This document shows, piece after piece, positions 1 through 10,916 of a stretch of 26,720 nucleotides of DNA (within the stretch, counting starts at the first letter, position 1; each line of letters starts with the position of its first letter). The position numbers and the translations under genes were made by a program. The notes beneath the pieces are model-generated. The model was given only the letters and a program-made list of their open reading frames with translations. It was not told the DNA's origin and did no database searches. The DNA is from Chromera velia (Eukaryota > Sar > Chromeraceae). Where the stretch lies: the NCBI GenBank assembly GCA_018398765.1, contig JAHBMJ010001740.1, positions 1 through 26,720 of the forward strand, read 5' to 3'.

Positions 1-48
<48 letters not shown>

Positions 49-101
49 TGAAGAAAGCGAGAGAGCGAGAACGAGGGAGAGAGAGAACGGGGGAGAGAAA
101 G
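1..101. repeat. GA-rich microsatellite
   Basis: Pure GA dinucleotide repeat from about 8 to 46, continuing as an interrupted purine-rich tract to about 101. No coding potential. Confidence 0.9.
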
Positions 102-1256
102 ACTCCTTCTCTCTCTCCTTCCGTCCCACGTCTAATGAATCTTTGTCTGTGAAATCAAGAGCAATCAGATGATGGTCGTTGATCTTCAAATGGATGAACT
201 CAACGCAGTGAACGTACTTTGAAGATTGGGGTATAATAAATGAAACCATACTGAACGTTAAGGAGGCATTATGAGTCATTTCTTGATGAAGTCTTAAAAG
301 TTTGCATTGAGGTTTTTTTAATGATAACAAGTTATAAAAATTGTTGATAAATTTGTTTATAGGTTTAGTCCAAGCCAACCTATAAATTTCAGATCTATTA
401 TAAACTTTTTTTCGGCTTTTTATATAAAAAATATAAGAATATTGATTGATTGATTGATATGTTCCACCATATAAGAAAATTAATTATGTTATGGATTTAA
501 ATTTTCTTAAACTTAGTTTTCATTCTACAGTATTTTTTAGAAAACACATGAAATCTTACATATGTCTGGGTTATCCCCCCATTGACTGCATGTGAGTGTA
601 CTTTTCTGCGTGGCTTCAATCTACTTTAAACAGCTATATATCATCACAGAGCTCACCGCCCGGTATAAAACACCGGTGAAGTTTGACATGTATAGGTACG
701 CTAGGAGCTAGAAAGTCAGAGCACCGTAAAAACTCTAGGGCGGCTTGACAATATGACTGGGCCGTAGCAATCGATCAGTGAAATACGGAAAAACGAACTC
801 CGTGGTGGTATACTCAAGCGGAAGCACGGCGTTGCACAACGATACATGACGAAGAAATGCCGAAGAACAGAACACACCAAAGAACAACATACGCACGAAA
901 GAGAACTAGGAAAGACAATGCCAAATCGAGTATAAAACAGGATGTACAGACGAGCATAAAGCTCAAGCTCAAACTCCCGTCATTATCCATAAGAACGTGA
1001 GAAGCTTTCGATATGAAGAGAAAACACGGCGTAGACTCCTTGTAAGAAATACAAAGAGATCCAAAAAACCGAATGAACTCTCAAACACTTATAAAAAAGG
1101 GCCCATGGATCACAGACGAACATGCTAATACACAAAGAGGGCACATAAAACCAACAAAGAAAACCATATACCATCAGAATCGAAATCGACTACCACATGC
1201 ATGTAAAAACGAAACGAACCATTAAAAAAAAAAAAACACTCTCACGGCGTAGACGC
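102..1256. other. Gene-free AT-rich stretch
   Basis: No convincing coding frame. The DNA is AT-rich up to about 560, with a short ATTG tetranucleotide repeat at 441-458. Small open frames here (for example minus strand 983-1174) show no domain or coding character. Confidence 0.6.
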
Positions 1257-1604
1257 CTATGCTGCCTGCTCAGCCCCTCCCTGCACAAACACCTCCCGAT
1301 CGTGGGAGAGCTGTGTGGACAGCTCCCGCCCCAGGAGAGATGCCGGCTGGAAAGGGCCGTGCTGACCCCTGTCATGGAAAGCAGAGGTTAGGATATTGAT
1401 CGCCACATACCTTTGCAGCGTGCAGCCTAAGATCTTCCAATACCGATCAGTCAGACGAGACCGCACAGTGTTCATGCTCCCCTCTGACACCACACCCGCC
1501 CGATTCATTGCAACGGTAACAAGTTCCTTGACAAAGGAGACCGTTTCCTTGTTAGGGCGACCAAACGACTCGAAAACGAGAGGGACGAAACGAAGCCCTA
1601 CCAT
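1257..1604 (-). pseudogene. Possible C-terminal fragment of a retrotransposon-encoded protein
   Basis: A 115-residue open frame on the minus strand. Its first ~70 residues contain PLVFESFGRPN, then an FVKELV..A stretch, a Trp-containing linker (RYWKILGCTLQRYVAINIL) and no catalytic motif. From memory, protist LINE-like polyproteins can end in a similar tail: P-L-x-F-[ED]-x-F-G-R, then a helical F..LV..A segment, then a short amphipathic helix. That is the only basis for the call. The frame is isolated, with no RT core upstream on the minus strand (1605-1900), so if real it is a 5'-truncated element or a fragment. The final ~40 residues look like read-through. It could also be the end of an unknown host gene, and no function is assigned. 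Confidence 0.3.
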
Positions 1605-1679
1605 GCAGTTGCAATTTTTTCTTGCTTTCCGGGGCCGTTCGCAAGCTTGCTTGCGTCAGATGGAGCATTTCAGTCATCA

Positions 1680-1701
1680 TGCATGCAATATATTGCATGC
1701 A
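1680..1701. promoter_or_regulatory. 22-bp perfect palindrome with two TGCATGCA half-sites
   Basis: Two TGCATGCA octamers flank a central ATATAT-type core, making a perfect 22-bp palindrome about 205-227 bp upstream of the POP1 ATG. TGCATGC/GCATGC is an established ApiAP2-bound promoter motif in apicomplexans (Plasmodium and Toxoplasma). If the host is a chromerid or related alveolate, this could be a POP1 promoter element. The palindrome is seen directly; the function is inferred. A 10-bp palindrome (GCAAGCTTGC) lies about 40 bp upstream. Confidence 0.4.
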
Positions 1702-1906
1702 GTTCATTGCAGCTCAGTCCGTGTCAGTGCTTGAAAGTGCTTGACAATTCCAAGAGAAGGAGCTCGAGAGGAAACCGGTTTTGACGTCAGTGCATATCGC
1801 AGCTTCCACCTTACATTAAGTCAAAAACAGAAATATTCATTTCGCCGGTGTCCAAGAATCTGACCGTCAGAGTTGTGTCCCGCTTGAATCCTCAGGAGAC
1901 GGGAGG

Positions 1907-4900
1907 ATGTCTGAGGAAGAACGGGAGGGAAAGAGGCCCAAGCTCTCATCACCTGAACCAGGGAGTGGGATTCAGCTCCTCCCTCAGTATGTTGACCTGT
2001 GCAGTTTTGTGCAAGCCAGAGATGCAGAGCTACGAGCGTTTGTCAGCAACATGGCCTCGGGGAAACCCAGCGGCTCCTTTATTCGTGTCTTCCAAACTCT
2101 GGATAAGGAAAAAAGGAGACGCGCAATGTCTCACAACCCCTACAGGGTCCCTAGACGTCACCGTGCGAAGGCCCTCCAAGAAGTGGAGACGGCCCCTCCA
2201 GCCGCAAGCAAACGGCCGAGAAAAGATCGCCGCCGTCCGAAAAATTTGTTGCAGATTTACCTTCGTCGTTCGGAAAAGAACAGATGGTTGGAGAGTCACA
2301 TGTGGCATGCAAAGCGCATGCACATGGAGTGCGTGTGGGGCCTTTGGCTGGCTGCCTCGACCTGCGATCATCTCCAGAAAGCCCAGTACCGTGCAAGCAG
2401 CTGGAGGGCAGTTGTGCACGACCGTTCTTATCTCACGTGTGTTGAGTTGAGAGCTCCCCTCGCGTCCCTCTCGTCTCTCCTGCAGACTTGCGGCCTGGAT
2501 CGGCGTGCGTTCCGGCAGCCCGAGGCTCTCCGGGGCTCTCGTCGTGTCCAGGGGCTGTTGAGCTGGCCCTCTGGTGAGAAGAGGCGGATCTGCCCTGTGG
2601 GGTTGTTGTGGCATTCTGTTCAAAAGGAAGAGAAAGAGATGGAAGGAGGAGAGGGGAGGGGAAAGGAGGAGACGGGGGGGGTAGACGGGGAGGAAATTCG
2701 GTCTGCGTGGCTGTTTGTGCATCCTGCAGCATCTGAAGAAGCAGTCATGGCATTGTGCGAAGGGGGTGCGCGTGAAAACACAGAAGACATGGAGATGGGG
2801 ACGGAGACGGCAGTTGTCCGTCTCCTCCGTGACGTCCCTCTTTCCCTTTTGGAATTTGGAGGTCCCCTCTCACAGGGGTTGTTGGGACGTTTACTCACGT
2901 TAGCAAACAAAAAGTCGAAAGCAGCCCTTCTGTGGAAAGACATCCTCTCCACAGCAGCAACGGAGGGAGAGCGCAAGCAGAAGTTCTTCTGTCACCCTCC
3001 CGCGGGTGCAGTCCTCAGTTTAACCATCAAAATCCCCCTCCAGCTGGGGCCCTCCCCCCCCGGCGTCACTCTCCGGGATCCCCCTCCCCCTCCAGGAGGG
3101 GCCTCTGCCTCGTCCCTCTCTCCGTCTCCCCCACCATGGACGGTCTCCTGGCCCACCGACGTCTCCCATTCCCCCCTCTTCCGGTGGGAAACCGGTCATA
3201 CAGACTGGAGCGTTCCCCCCCCCGCTAGACTGACCATGCGAAGCAGAAAGAGACGGAGTGTAGTGGATGCGATTCGAAAGATGAGACAGGCAGAGGAGGA
3301 AGAGCAGAAACGAGTCAGACAGACGAGAAACCCAAGCATCCAACAACAACAGCAGAGGCAGGGGAGAGGCAAAGCACAGACTCAAAGGGGGACAGGGGCC
3401 GCAGCAGCAGCAGCAGCAGCGCAGGGAAGTGTAGGAGTAGAGGGAGGGTGTGGGTCGGTAGGGGGGCTGGGTTCGTCTCAGCCGTCCTCCTCCTCCTCGT
3501 CTGCGTGTGTTCAGGGACATACAGAGGAAGAGGGTGGTGCGTGCGTCAGGGTTCCCATTCTCCTCATTTTCCGAGGGGGGTCTGGAGAGAAGAGGGAATG
3601 GATGAGTGGGTGGGACGTTCTAGCGCCTCAGGGTGCCGGTCTTTTCAAACTCCTCATCCTTGCCCATCGTGCGGGAGCCCGTGTGCTTGGCTTTCGGGAC
3701 CGCCGCAAACTACACAGTCTTCTAGGAGCTTCAGAATTTCCCTGGGACTTTCCAGATACAGTCGCAGGGAGACAGGAGGCAATTGGGGTAGAGAGAGAGG
3801 CATTGGAGAGAGAGAAAAAGACCCCGCCGGCCAAGAGACCGAATTTCGGTGTTTTGGGGGTACCGTTTCCTTTTCGTCCGGACTGGTCCGTTCTTGGGAG
3901 TCGAAATTCTGGGGAGGGGGGGGACGGGGGGGGTGGTTTTATGCCTCCAGTGCTCCGCACCTTTGCCAACTTAGTTAGGCCGCTTTCTCTTTTTTCTGTC
4001 TCATCGAATTTGTCCGAAGGCATGCGGGATGTTCAGGGAGAGAAAGTGACGTTCCTGTCTCTGGTGGGACGGGCTGTGCAGGCAGGGGCGGGGGGGGTGG
4101 AGGGAGTTGGTGCGGTGGTGTCTAGATTGGAAGGAGAGGGGGCACAGGGAGTGCCCCTAGTGCCTGTAGTCCTGACAATGCATTCTTCTGGAGTGCTCTC
4201 CAGGGGGGCGCACATCTTTTCTTTTCAGAAGGAAGATTTCCCCCCTCTCCTCTCTGCCGTCTCCCAAGCAGATGGGTCGGCAAAGGAGATGGGGGGTTCG
4301 TTGTCTGTGCATTCAGACAGGCAGAGACAGGGAGACGGCCCAACAGGGGGCCCCGTGGCCCCCGCGTGTGGACCCTTTTTGGATGCCTGGGCCCTGGAGA
4401 TGGGTAGGCGTGGAGGGGCAAGGCAGAGGCAGCAGAGGGGTCGTGAGGCGCGGGTGAGTGACTCGGTGAGTCGGGGAATGCGCCTTGAGGAGGGGGTACA
4501 CAGGAAATACCGCCGAGTGAGGCAGATACAGAAGAGACAGAAAGAGGAGGGGGAGGCAGAGGGGAGCTGTGCTTCGGCTTCTGCGATTCCTTCTGTTGCA
4601 CAAGAACACGGGCTTTTGACGTCTGCAGACGGGGACAGGGAAGGAGGGGCCGAGATAGAGGGGGGGAGGCGGGGGGCAGAGAAGCGATGCGAGCCGTCAG
4701 AGCTTCGGCGATCTCTCTCTGGATTTGTAACCGGAGGGGGACACTCTTTTGCCACTGGGAGTGGGTCGGGGATCGGGTTTATATCTTCGAATGCGTTTTT
4801 GCGTTCTTTGGAGAGTCTCTCTGCGGCTCTTGTGGCAAGGGGACGCGATCCGGGGGGGCTCTTGACGAAGCAGGCGAGAGGAAACGAGAGCCTACTGAGT

Positions 4901-5017
4901 TTGTGGTCTCTTTGTGAAAGGGTCAGAGTGCCCGTGTGGACACGGGAGACAACGTCGAGCATTTACTATGTTGCATGGGCTGCCTTGGCCCTTCCAGAAA
5001 TTGCCCATTTTAGCTAA
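1907..5017 (+). CDS. POP1: Ribonuclease P/MRP protein subunit POP1
   Basis: A single 1036-residue frame, close to the ~1020 residues of human POP1. POP1 is the largest protein of RNase P and RNase MRP, nucleolar complexes that process pre-tRNA and pre-rRNA. The N-terminal signature is clear: RRRAMSHNPYRVPRRHR at residues ~70-86 and RWLESHMWHAKRMHM at ~126-140, both near-consensus for the POP1 domain. A POPLD-like region starts at ~566 (SGWDVLAP) and ends near a W-DFPDT motif (~613). A GFVTGGGHSFATGSG segment at ~939-953 matches the conserved C-terminal G-[FY]-V-T-x-G block. Between the domains lie basic, Ala-run, Gly/Ser-rich and Glu-rich inserts (~240-280 and ~460-545). The ATG at 1907 has A at -3 and lies directly before the family-like N-terminus. 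The last ~60 residues do not resemble the family, so a terminal intron or frameshift is possible. The stop is TAA. It converges on the LINE remnant downstream. Confidence 0.93.
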   Translation: MSEEEREGKRPKLSSPEPGSGIQLLPQYVDLCSFVQARDAELRAFVSNMASGKPSGSFIRVFQTLDKEKRRRAMSHNPYRVPRRHRAKALQEVETAPPAASKRPRKDRRRPKNLLQIYLRRSEKNRWLESHMWHAKRMHMECVWGLWLAASTCDHLQKAQYRASSWRAVVHDRSYLTCVELRAPLASLSSLLQTCGLDRRAFRQPEALRGSRRVQGLLSWPSGEKRRICPVGLLWHSVQKEEKEMEGGEGRGKEETGGVDGEEIRSAWLFVHPAASEEAVMALCEGGARENTEDMEMGTETAVVRLLRDVPLSLLEFGGPLSQGLLGRLLTLANKKSKAALLWKDILSTAATEGERKQKFFCHPPAGAVLSLTIKIPLQLGPSPPGVTLRDPPPPPGGASASSLSPSPPPWTVSWPTDVSHSPLFRWETGHTDWSVPPPARLTMRSRKRRSVVDAIRKMRQAEEEEQKRVRQTRNPSIQQQQQRQGRGKAQTQRGTGAAAAAAAAQGSVGVEGGCGSVGGLGSSQPSSSSSSACVQGHTEEEGGACVRVPILLIFRGGSGEKREWMSGWDVLAPQGAGLFKLLILAHRAGARVLGFRDRRKLHSLLGASEFPWDFPDTVAGRQEAIGVEREALEREKKTPPAKRPNFGVLGVPFPFRPDWSVLGSRNSGEGGDGGGGFMPPVLRTFANLVRPLSLFSVSSNLSEGMRDVQGEKVTFLSLVGRAVQAGAGGVEGVGAVVSRLEGEGAQGVPLVPVVLTMHSSGVLSRGAHIFSFQKEDFPPLLSAVSQADGSAKEMGGSLSVHSDRQRQGDGPTGGPVAPACGPFLDAWALEMGRRGGARQRQQRGREARVSDSVSRGMRLEEGVHRKYRRVRQIQKRQKEEGEAEGSCASASAIPSVAQEHGLLTSADGDREGGAEIEGGRRGAEKRCEPSELRRSLSGFVTGGGHSFATGSGSGIGFISSNAFLRSLESLSAALVARGRDPGGLLTKQARGNESLLSLWSLCERVRVPVWTRETTSSIYYVAWAALALPEIAHFS

Positions 5018-5151
5018 CGCCTCTTTTCTTTTCCCCTTCTTCTGATCGATGTCCTGGCTCCCCTAGTGGCTCCCTTGCTTTCCAGCAGTGGGTCGGCTAG
5101 TGAATCGACGTTATCAACTTGGAACCTAGCTTGGAACATGTATTATGATGT

Positions 5152-5187
5152 ATCATCATCATCATCATTCATTATTATTATTATTAA
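5152..5187. repeat. (ATC)n(ATT)n microsatellite, probable 3' tail of the LINE
   Basis: ATC repeats followed directly by ATT repeats. Read on the minus strand this is a (TAA)n then (TGA/ATG)n run about 330 bp after the RT stop codon. Several LINE families end in short simple repeats instead of poly(A), so this is the likely 3' terminus of the minus-strand element. I found no clear target-site duplication. Confidence 0.5.
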
Positions 5188-5514
5188 TCGGTCTATAGGC
5201 CATCATGCAGTGCATGAGTTTAGGATAATGCTTTATTGCCCCTTTGCCAGACCTGCATCATACAACGGGAGGGGGCTTCACTCTCGCAACTCTAAACACC
5301 CTGCATCTAGAAGATGCTTTCTAAATCGCTGATGTCGTTTCCCTTCTGTGGGAGGAGTGCGACAACTGCAACAGAGACTCTCAGGCAGTAGAGGCAGACA
5401 GGAAGACTGGTGGAGAGGGGGGACGGGAGATGTACGTGGAAGATGAAAAAAGAACATTCAAAGGTGAGATGGGAAGAGAGGTAAGTAACCATCACATGCA
5501 TCGAATCGCAGGCC

Positions 5515-8311
5515 TTACGATGGAGGGCGCAGACAGATGTTTCGCAAGAGTCGCAGGGCCGGTATAGGTGAGTGTCTGAGTGCCAGGGTGACCTTCATTC
5601 GTGCCAACAATTCGCTTTGCATGGCGTGTTTTAGAGGGGTGGAGTCTATCGATAGCAACCACTTTCTCTCTCTTTCTTGGGCTCTGTCTAATTTGGCTTC
5701 AATTTCGGCTACAATTGCATTCAAAGCCTCTCGATCTGCTCTTGTTTCTGTGCATTTAGTCAGCCGGTGCAGTAGATCGTCTATTTTGCCCCTGCATGCA
5801 AGGCAAACCGCGTCTTCCAGCCCTCTGTACAGTGTATGGAGGCGACCACCAAGCAACATATACAGCAAGGCTGAAAAAAGGCCTGAGGACCAGATCGCAG
5901 CGCGAGGGAGGGAAACGAAACGGAGGGACGAAGAGGATGAAGGAAAAGTAGAGGAAAGGAAGAGGAGAGACGAACGTTGGGCAGTAGGATAAGACGTTTG
6001 GAACACATTCGGTCTGACGCCTCTGCCAAACTGCAAAACCGCCCCCCGTGAAGCGGCCCTTTCTAGATAACCATCAATCCATTCATCAACTTCCCGGTTG
6101 ATCACTGCTCTTAAGAGAAGGAGACAGCCAACCTTGGTGGCTTTCTTTCTTCTTCTGATGGTTGGATTGACAGTCACAAATTCTTCCAATCCGGTCGACC
6201 CAATCAATTTTTGTGCGTGCATCATAGAGGAAGGACAATCACCATTCATTAAAGCCGACCAGGCACCTGCGGGCATTTTGAGGTCAATATGTTTTAAGTT
6301 AGTCAAATACCCAGCAAGTCTCATTGACACATGCACACGTGTAGGAAGTAGACCGACAGTACACAGAGTAGGTACACGGAAAGAAGAGAGAGACAGATTC
6401 AAAGCCCAACGGACAAAGCGCAATTGAAGGACATCTAATGCATCTATGTCTAACTTGCAGACAGGCAGACAGTCGAACGCGTATAGAGCAACAGGCAACC
6501 AGAAAGCGCATAAACACAAAATTTTTGCTGTGGGGGGCAGGCGACCTAAAGAGAGTGCTATGCTCTTTGCATGACCCATCCATCTACTCGCTATGCTAAG
6601 CCTTTCTTCTATTACCTCCCTTAAGTCTCCCCCTTTGAACAAAAGAACACTCAGATACTTATACGACCCCACTCTCTCGACTTCTTTTCCCCCAAACATA
6701 AGCCTGCCTTCAATTGCAGGGTAAGAGTCGGACAGACGCATGATTTTCGTCTTTTTTAAATTAACAGTGAGCCCCCTCTCTTCACAGAAAGAATTCAATT
6801 CATTCAAGCTGACCTGCAAGTCATATATGCTCTCAGCAACGAGGACAAGGTCATCGGCATAACCAAGGCTATCGCACTCAACCCCACTGAGCAGAACCTC
6901 TGCACGACCGGAAGCCTTCACTCTTTCATGCAGATCATTGATGAAAATCAAGAAGAGAAGAGGGGAGAGAGGATCCCCTTGTTTCACCCCTTTCTCTTCT
7001 TTGAATATAAAAGGGCTGCCAGTGATGCTTCCGTACACATTTGTATACATTGCCCAAATCATTTTGACATCAACTGCACTCACCCCCTACTTCAGCAAAA
7101 CTTCAAACAAAACATCCCTGGGCAGGGAGTCAAAGGCTTTGCTGAAGTCTACAAAGCATGCTAACAGGGGCTTCTTTCATTTCTTTGCCTTTTGCATCAG
7201 CGTAATAAGTGCCCTGATGGCTTCTCTTGTTCCTACCCCTTGCTGAAAACCCAACTGCCTATGGTCAATCTTCACTTGCGATGTAAGACGGGCAGAGAGG
7301 AGTGAAGAAAAGAGTTTTGATAAGAGTGAGACAACATGAATCGGACGCCATTCACCAGGGTTGGGGGAAGGAGGCCCCTTTGGAACCGGACAGATTTTAA
7401 TTACATTCCATTCATCTTGCCAAGCGGATGTCAAGTGAATTAAGTTCAAATGGATAAATAATAAAGCACGAGAAAGAGGCGAATATTGAAAGCAGAGGGA
7501 GAGGTGGTTGGGGGCGAGTCCGGACAGCCCTGCAGCCTTTTCTTCCTTTGTGGACCGGAGGACTTTCCTTATTTCTTCTATGCAAAAATAAGGGCGAGAC
7601 GGAGGGATTGGTGGGGGCAAAGAGGGAGAGTGAATGCCAGAGGGAACCTGATGAAAATGGGTATACAGTTGCGAAAAAACGCCACGGTGCAAAGAAGAGT
7701 TAAAAACGGGTGGGACTGGCTGTGAAGGAGGGAAAGAGGGAGCACTTTCTTGTGCAGATTCCCTGCCAGAGGGAGAGTCAGCGAAAATGGAAGCCCAATG
7801 ACAGGAAAAGTCCTTTACTGAAGGCTGGGAACCAGGAGGGGCTTTCTCTCTATTGCTTCTTTGCAGCTTTCTTCTCAATGACCAGACCTTTGAAGGGTTA
7901 GAGGACAACTCGAGTGCAACCTTTTCTGCACAGAGCTTTTCGTACGCCTTTCTTTTCCTATTGTGCAATCGCTGACATCTGCGGGCCTGCCTCTCAACTG
8001 TCTTTCTAAAGGCAACCACGTTTCCTCTGCTGCTCCCACTTCTCCCCTCATTCTCATATGATTGCATAAGTTTGTTCAACGCCTTCCTTGCTTCCCTCCA
8101 AAGTGTCGCTGCTTCCTTGCATTCATTATCAAACCATTCGGCCTTTTTCTTTTGTCTCACTTTTTTCCTGCCCTGTTGACCATCCAAATCCTCCCGCTTG
8201 ATTTCTTTTGTCGGGCCGGCCAACGTGGTTTCCCATTCCTTCAGCAGTAACTTTTCCTGTTCACAGAAAGACAAGGGCAGCGGTTGCTCACATGAGTTGG
8301 GAGCAGACAGT
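5515..8311 (-). pseudogene. LINE reverse transcriptase half (RT + CCHC), broken
   Basis: One frame on the minus strand, opened after a TAA at about 8311 and overlapping the endonuclease frame by at least 34 bp. In order: a basic, probably helical linker (KRKAYEKLCAEK region); RT motifs (WRPIHVVSLLSKLF, then QLGFQQGVGTREA); motif A (CFVDFSKAFDSLPRD, between 7177 and 7087); GVKQGDPLSPLLF; the catalytic YADDLVLV (about 6839-6862); the LKKTKIM motif; and a C-terminal C-x2-C...H-x4-C knuckle near 5790. The polymerase aspartates are all present. A TGA at 7177 and a TAG at 7087 interrupt the frame either side of motif A, where Arg (CGA) and Leu or Gln would fit. The stop at 5515 is TAA. This is the polymerase for target-primed reverse transcription, now inactive. 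Confidence 0.88.
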
Positions 8312-9577
8312 TAGGGGGGGGAGCGGATGGAAAAGAAGAGAGATCAATGTTTTCAGCTTCGCAAGCCATTTTCACAAGTCCAGGCCATAGCTGTTCAGCC
8401 AATTGACCAGCTGCTGCAGCCAAGGGGAGAAGCTCCTCGTCTGAGATAGGAGTGGATCTGACGGAGCGATGAAGGGGGGGGATAGGTAAAAGGGAGTTCT
8501 CTTTGCTGTCTGGCTGTTGAGGGGGAATGAAAAGGGCAGCAACAAGGGACAGAGAAAGTGACACAGCTGCATGGTCGAGCCTAGACAGTTCCGCTGGCTG
8601 TTTCACATCGAGGTGAGTACAAGCACGGAGGAGGGGGGGATCAACGAGAAAAAAGTCAATCAGAGTGTGACCTCTACCTTTCCAGAGGAAGGTGCAGTCA
8701 CGTGAGAAAGAGCGTGCTTCCCCACTCCAAACGGGGGCAGAACTATCAATGCAGAGACCATTTAAAGGGAGAAGATTCGTTAGTTCACAGAGTTTTAAAA
8801 GAGAACGGCCCTGCTGATCATCTTTTTGGTTGCAAGACGAAGCACGGACTACTCCCGATACATTCTCTTCCTGAATGATTCCGTTCTCATCTTGTACCCC
8901 CCTATCCCAAGTGATTCCTTTTGGCAGCTTATCGGAGATGTGAGCGTTGAAATCACCAGTCATAATTCTCCTTTCCCCTAGAGGAACTTCCGACAATGCA
9001 TCTGTTAGGCGCTCCCAGTGGGCCAGGCTTGGATCCCCGCCTGCCTCTGCTCTTCCAGTAGACCGTCCGTGTAGCACATATACTCCAAACACATGCAGAA
9101 TAGAGGACTTGCTGTGTGCATTGAATCCACCAACACGCAATGACGCACGCAGCATGGATAGGCCGACCAGTTCGATCTCAGGCCTTAGTCGGCCTCTCAA
9201 TGACTTCCGAATTAGGATAGCGACCCCCCCGGTATCATTGTCCTGTTCTAACGCTTCCTTCCTGCCTCTACCACTTCTTCCTCCCCCAAGGTGCTGTCTA
9301 ACCCATTTTTAGTGGGAAAAATTCTTGCCTGAGTGAAGAGGGTATTCAAGAGAGCGCATGGGGGACCGTGTTTCCATCAAAATTACCACATCAAACTCCT
9401 CAAGCCAAGCAAATAGACTGCCATCACTCTCTATGCTGTCTAAGAGACCTTTTACGTTGAGCGTGGCGATTCTGAGCCCCGCTATTGATCTTACAGAAAT
9501 CAATTCTTTCAATACAACACCCCCACTGGCTAGGCAAGCTGAAGCAGAAGCAGAAGCAGATGCAGGTGCCGATGAAA

Positions 9578-9618
9578 AAGAAGAAGAAGAAGAAGAAGAA
9601 GAAGACGAGGACGAAGAA
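9578..9618. repeat. GAA/GAC trinucleotide repeat in LINE coding sequence
   Basis: Short GAA-rich tract encoding a Ser run on the minus strand, between the CXC block and the endonuclease. Confidence 0.85.
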
Positions 9619-10213
9619 AGACCTTGTCCTTTTCCCTTCTTTCTCTGCCCTTTTTTCGTCACCTTCCCCCGTCTAGTCTTTCCATTGTTTCCCTCACGGC
9701 TTGTGCTCTTTATCGGGGACTTAAGGGGCCGCCAGCCATGTGGGTTTCGACATTTATCTCCTTTCAGGCACCCCACACAGGGAGTACCATTCTTTGCACA
9801 CTTGCAGCCAGCACAAGTATTGGAGCCATGATACCGGCATGCACATCTGGTAGACAGTTGGACGGAGAAGATGGGGGAAGCACTCTGGGGGGACAGAGCC
9901 GAAGGGTCACGGTTTTTACATCTGTCTTTGCCCACATAGCAGTTAGTATAGTGGGTTCCGTTTAAGGTACACTTACAGTTTTTTCCACAAACCCCCCCCC
10001 CCGATGGTCTGCACTCGCAACATCGTACTTCCTTGCAGTTCGGGCATAGGGCGCCCAGCGGGCAGTGGGTACAGCGTTTTCCCGCTGCCGCACATGGACA
10101 CTCATACTTTCTTTTCCCCCTCTGTCTCTCTGGGCATTGCAGGCAGTTGCAACACGCTTTCTCGGCTTGACGGGGCTCTTCTTCCTCTCTATGTTTCAGT
10201 GCTTTTGGGCGTG

Positions 10214-10335
10214 ATAAGGAGGAGGAGGAGGAGGAAGAGGAAGAAGAAGAAGAAGAAGAAGAAGAAGAAGCAGAAGAAGAGGAAAAAGAAGAAGAAGAAG
10301 AAGAAGAAGAAGAAGAACAGGAAGACGAAGAGGAG

Positions 10336-10367
<32 letters not shown>

Positions 10368-10498
10368 CAAAGAGGAGGAGGAAGAAGAAGAAGAAGAAGA
10401 GGAAGAGGAAGACGAAGAGGAGGAGGAAGAGGAAGAAAAGAAAAGAGTAGGAGAAGAAGGAGAAGAAGAAGACGAGGGGGAAAAAGAAAGAGAAGGGT
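10214..10498. repeat. GAA/GAG trinucleotide repeat encoding poly-Ser (minus strand)
   Basis: About 285 bp of GAA, GAG and occasional GAC/CAG triplets. Read on the minus strand it gives almost uninterrupted serine (TCT/TCC) with rare Leu, Phe or Cys. Plus-strand Lys/Arg/Glu-rich open frames here are products of the repeat. Confidence 0.9.
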
Positions 10499-10576
10499 CT
10501 ACCCGGTGGCCTGGCCTTGCCCCCCTCCCCCCTCCCTGTCCATTCCCACCCACGTTCCTTCTCACACCAGGTTCGG

Positions 10577-10743
10577 GGGAAGAGGAAGAAGAGAAGAGAG
10601 CAGAAGAAGAAGAAAAAGATAAAGAAGAAGAAGAAGAAGAAGAAGAAGAAGAAGAAGAAGAAAAGGAAGAAGAAGAAGAAGAAGAAGAAGAAGAAGAAGA
10701 AGAAGAAGAAGAAGAAGAAGAAGAAGAAGAAGAAGAACAGGAA

Positions 10744-10814
<71 letters not shown>

Positions 10815-10838
10815 AGAAGAAGAAGAAGAAGAAGAAAG
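10577..10838. repeat. GAA trinucleotide repeat encoding poly-Ser (minus strand)
   Basis: About 260 bp dominated by GAA triplets. It keeps the serine frame of the LINE polyprotein on the minus strand throughout. Confidence 0.9.
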
Positions 10839-10916
10839 GGAAGGCGAAGCGTTCCTCTCGCTCCTTTGCTTTCTTTGCTCCTCATTCTGAAAGGTCGGTG
10901 TTTTGGGGCGTAATAC

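Noticed and set aside
1848-2450. Plus-strand 200-residue frame overlapping the start of POP1
   Set aside because: Different frame from POP1 and without family features. The POP1 signature motifs are in the 1907 frame.
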